Under the pieces are notes generated by a model. That model was given only the letters and a program-made list of their open reading frames with translations. It ran no database searches and was not told the DNA's origin. A stretch of DNA of 6,104 nucleotides from Candidatus Sodaliphilus fimicaballi (lineage in GTDB: Bacteria; Bacteroidota; Bacteroidia; Bacteroidales; Muribaculaceae): positions 1 through 6,104 of the forward strand of contig JAGHTV010000184.1 in NCBI GenBank assembly GCA_018065165.1. Direction: 5' to 3'. The position numbers and the translations under genes are program-made. Below are positions 4,906 through 6,104 of the stretch, in pieces. Positions within the stretch are counted from its first letter, which is position 1, and each line of letters begins with the position of its first letter.

Positions 4906-6104
4906 ATGAAGAAGAATTTACGACAACGATTAGCGATGCTTCTGCTCGCGTTCACGCTCATCCCCCAGGCGGCATGGGCGACCATGTCAGGGACAGGAAC
5001 TAAAGACGACCCCTTCCTGGTGTATTACCCCGAAGACCTCACCACATTTGCCGAAAAAGCTAATTCAGGCAGATGGAAAGGCACATGTGTATACATGAAA
5101 CTGTTTAGAGACATTGACATGGCCGGTGTTGATTTCCAGCCCATAGGCAACGACAAATATCCTCTGGAAGTGAATTTTGATGGAGATTACCATGCCATTA
5201 AAAACCTCAACATCAATTACAGCAGTGATAATCAAGGGTTTTTCGGAGTTGTAGAATTTGCTAATATCAAAAATTTCACAATCAGCGGAACGATGACCTC
5301 CAGCACCAGTGGCCTGACCAACATCGGTTCGGTGGTAGGAAAAGCCAAAAAAGGCGTTAATATCAACGATGTCCAGTCAAGCGTTAACATCATTATTAAC
5401 GGTGTTGCACAGAAACACATTGGTGGAATCGTGGGTCACATCGAGGGAGGGTTAGTTTATCCTGAAGCCGGTCCCTACGCTTGCACCTACAGCGGAGTCA
5501 TCAATGCCGGTACCAGCACCGACTGCATAGGCGGCATTGTGGGCTTCGTGCATGCCGAATCTAATGCAGAGATCTCCAACTGTTACAGCACAGGTTCCAT
5601 ATATTCCAGTGGCTCTGGACCTACCATGGGCGGCATCCTGGGCTACAACAACAACGAGCAAACGAGATTCTCCGGCGTACATCATTGTTTCAGCCGTGCT
5701 GGACTGCACTACAGTGGCAGCAATACCCATGTGGGCGGCATCGTGGGGCGCCTGAGGAATAATGCAAAAACTACCATCAACAACTTTTGCCTCACCGACT
5801 CATGTGGCGGCAAGGCCTACAATACCGATGGCCCCTCTATCCCCGCGTCCAACCTCACCTGCACCCTGACGGAATGTAAGTCGGGATACATCACCTACAC
5901 CCTTAATCCGGAGTCTTTTTTTGCCAGATGGCAACAAAAAATAGGTCATGATGACTACCCTGTGCTTTGGTTTAACACGCCCTTTACCGATAATCATCTG
6001 GTCTATAAAGTGCAGGATCTCAAGTGCGACCAGACTACCCCCTACGGCGACCCCCGCTATTCTAATTCAACCACCGTAGTCTATTACCACACTGGCTCAT
6101 GGGT
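4906..6104 (+). CDS. Secreted GLUG-repeat surface protein, 3'-truncated by the window
   Basis: The ATG at 4906 opens a frame of 399 complete codons that is still open at the end of the window. Residues 1-25 form a classic signal peptide: MKKNLRQR, a hydrophobic core (LAMLLLAFTLI) and a predicted cut after AWA. The mature part starts GTGTKDDPFLVYYPEDLTTFAEKAN, written here as GTGTKDDPFLV at residues 29-39 followed by YYPEDLTTF, the usual entry of GLUG-type domains. GLUG-like motifs follow about every 32-36 residues: IGSVVG (140), IGGIVG (172), IGGIVG (208), MGGILG (241) and VGGIVG (276). A familiar closing segment follows (KSGYITYTLN around 325, then WQQKIGHDDYPVLWF). GLUG proteins of Bacteroidales are exported and thought to act at the cell surface, for example in adhesion; the function of this one cannot be read from the sequence. 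The leader is A-rich without a Shine-Dalgarno site, and no clear -7 box lies directly upstream, so co-transcription with the small gene 183 bp before it is possible. Lys is mostly AAA, unlike gene 1. Confidence 0.92.
   Translation, partial: MKKNLRQRLAMLLLAFTLIPQAAWATMSGTGTKDDPFLVYYPEDLTTFAEKANSGRWKGTCVYMKLFRDIDMAGVDFQPIGNDKYPLEVNFDGDYHAIKNLNINYSSDNQGFFGVVEFANIKNFTISGTMTSSTSGLTNIGSVVGKAKKGVNINDVQSSVNIIINGVAQKHIGGIVGHIEGGLVYPEAGPYACTYSGVINAGTSTDCIGGIVGFVHAESNAEISNCYSTGSIYSSGSGPTMGGILGYNNNEQTRFSGVHHCFSRAGLHYSGSNTHVGGIVGRLRNNAKTTINNFCLTDSCGGKAYNTDGPSIPASNLTCTLTECKSGYITYTLNPESFFARWQQKIGHDDYPVLWFNTPFTDNHLVYKVQDLKCDQTTPYGDPRYSNSTTVVYYHTGSW

Noticed and set aside
5232..5997. Minus-strand and alternate-frame frames within gene 2
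   Set aside because: They overlap the GLUG-repeat frame, which has a signal peptide and regular motifs; the shadows have neither.

Overview
This window looks like a Bacteroidales chromosome, probably Prevotellaceae or Muribaculaceae (family-level placement is inference). The support is as follows. Both large genes have surface-protein architectures typical of gut Bacteroidales: BNR-associated, CUB-like, beta-helix and DUF4465 domains in one, and GLUG repeats in the other. The start codons have A-rich leaders instead of Shine-Dalgarno sites. A TAnnTTTG-type -7 promoter box is present. GC-balanced genes sit beside a very AT-rich intergenic region.

Layout: bases 1-3981 hold the 3' part of a very large secreted or cell-surface protein (1326 residues in the window, start upstream of base 1). 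Bases 3982-4905 are AT-rich. They hold a strong hairpin after gene 1, a pair of long imperfect inverted repeats (about 4121-4230 and 4728-4847), a nested stem structure ending in seven T, an iterated 9-bp motif (GGTGTACGA / TCGTACACC), a Bacteroidales-type promoter box, and a 40-codon gene at 4600-4722 for a predicted single-pass membrane microprotein. Bases 4906-6104 hold the 5' part of a second secreted surface protein with a clear signal peptide and GLUG repeats, running off the end.

The two large genes look like ordinary accessory surface proteins, possibly adhesins or glycan-interacting proteins. Their codon use differs sharply: Lys is essentially always AAG in gene 1 and mostly AAA in gene 2, which suggests that gene 1 is the strongly expressed one. 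The most interesting part is the region between them. A microprotein gene with its own promoter and repeated operator-like motifs lies between inverted repeats whose right arm is also the leader of the downstream surface-protein gene. It may be a small non-autonomous mobile cassette, a regulatory RNA/microprotein module or a diverged invertible segment. The sequence alone cannot decide between these.
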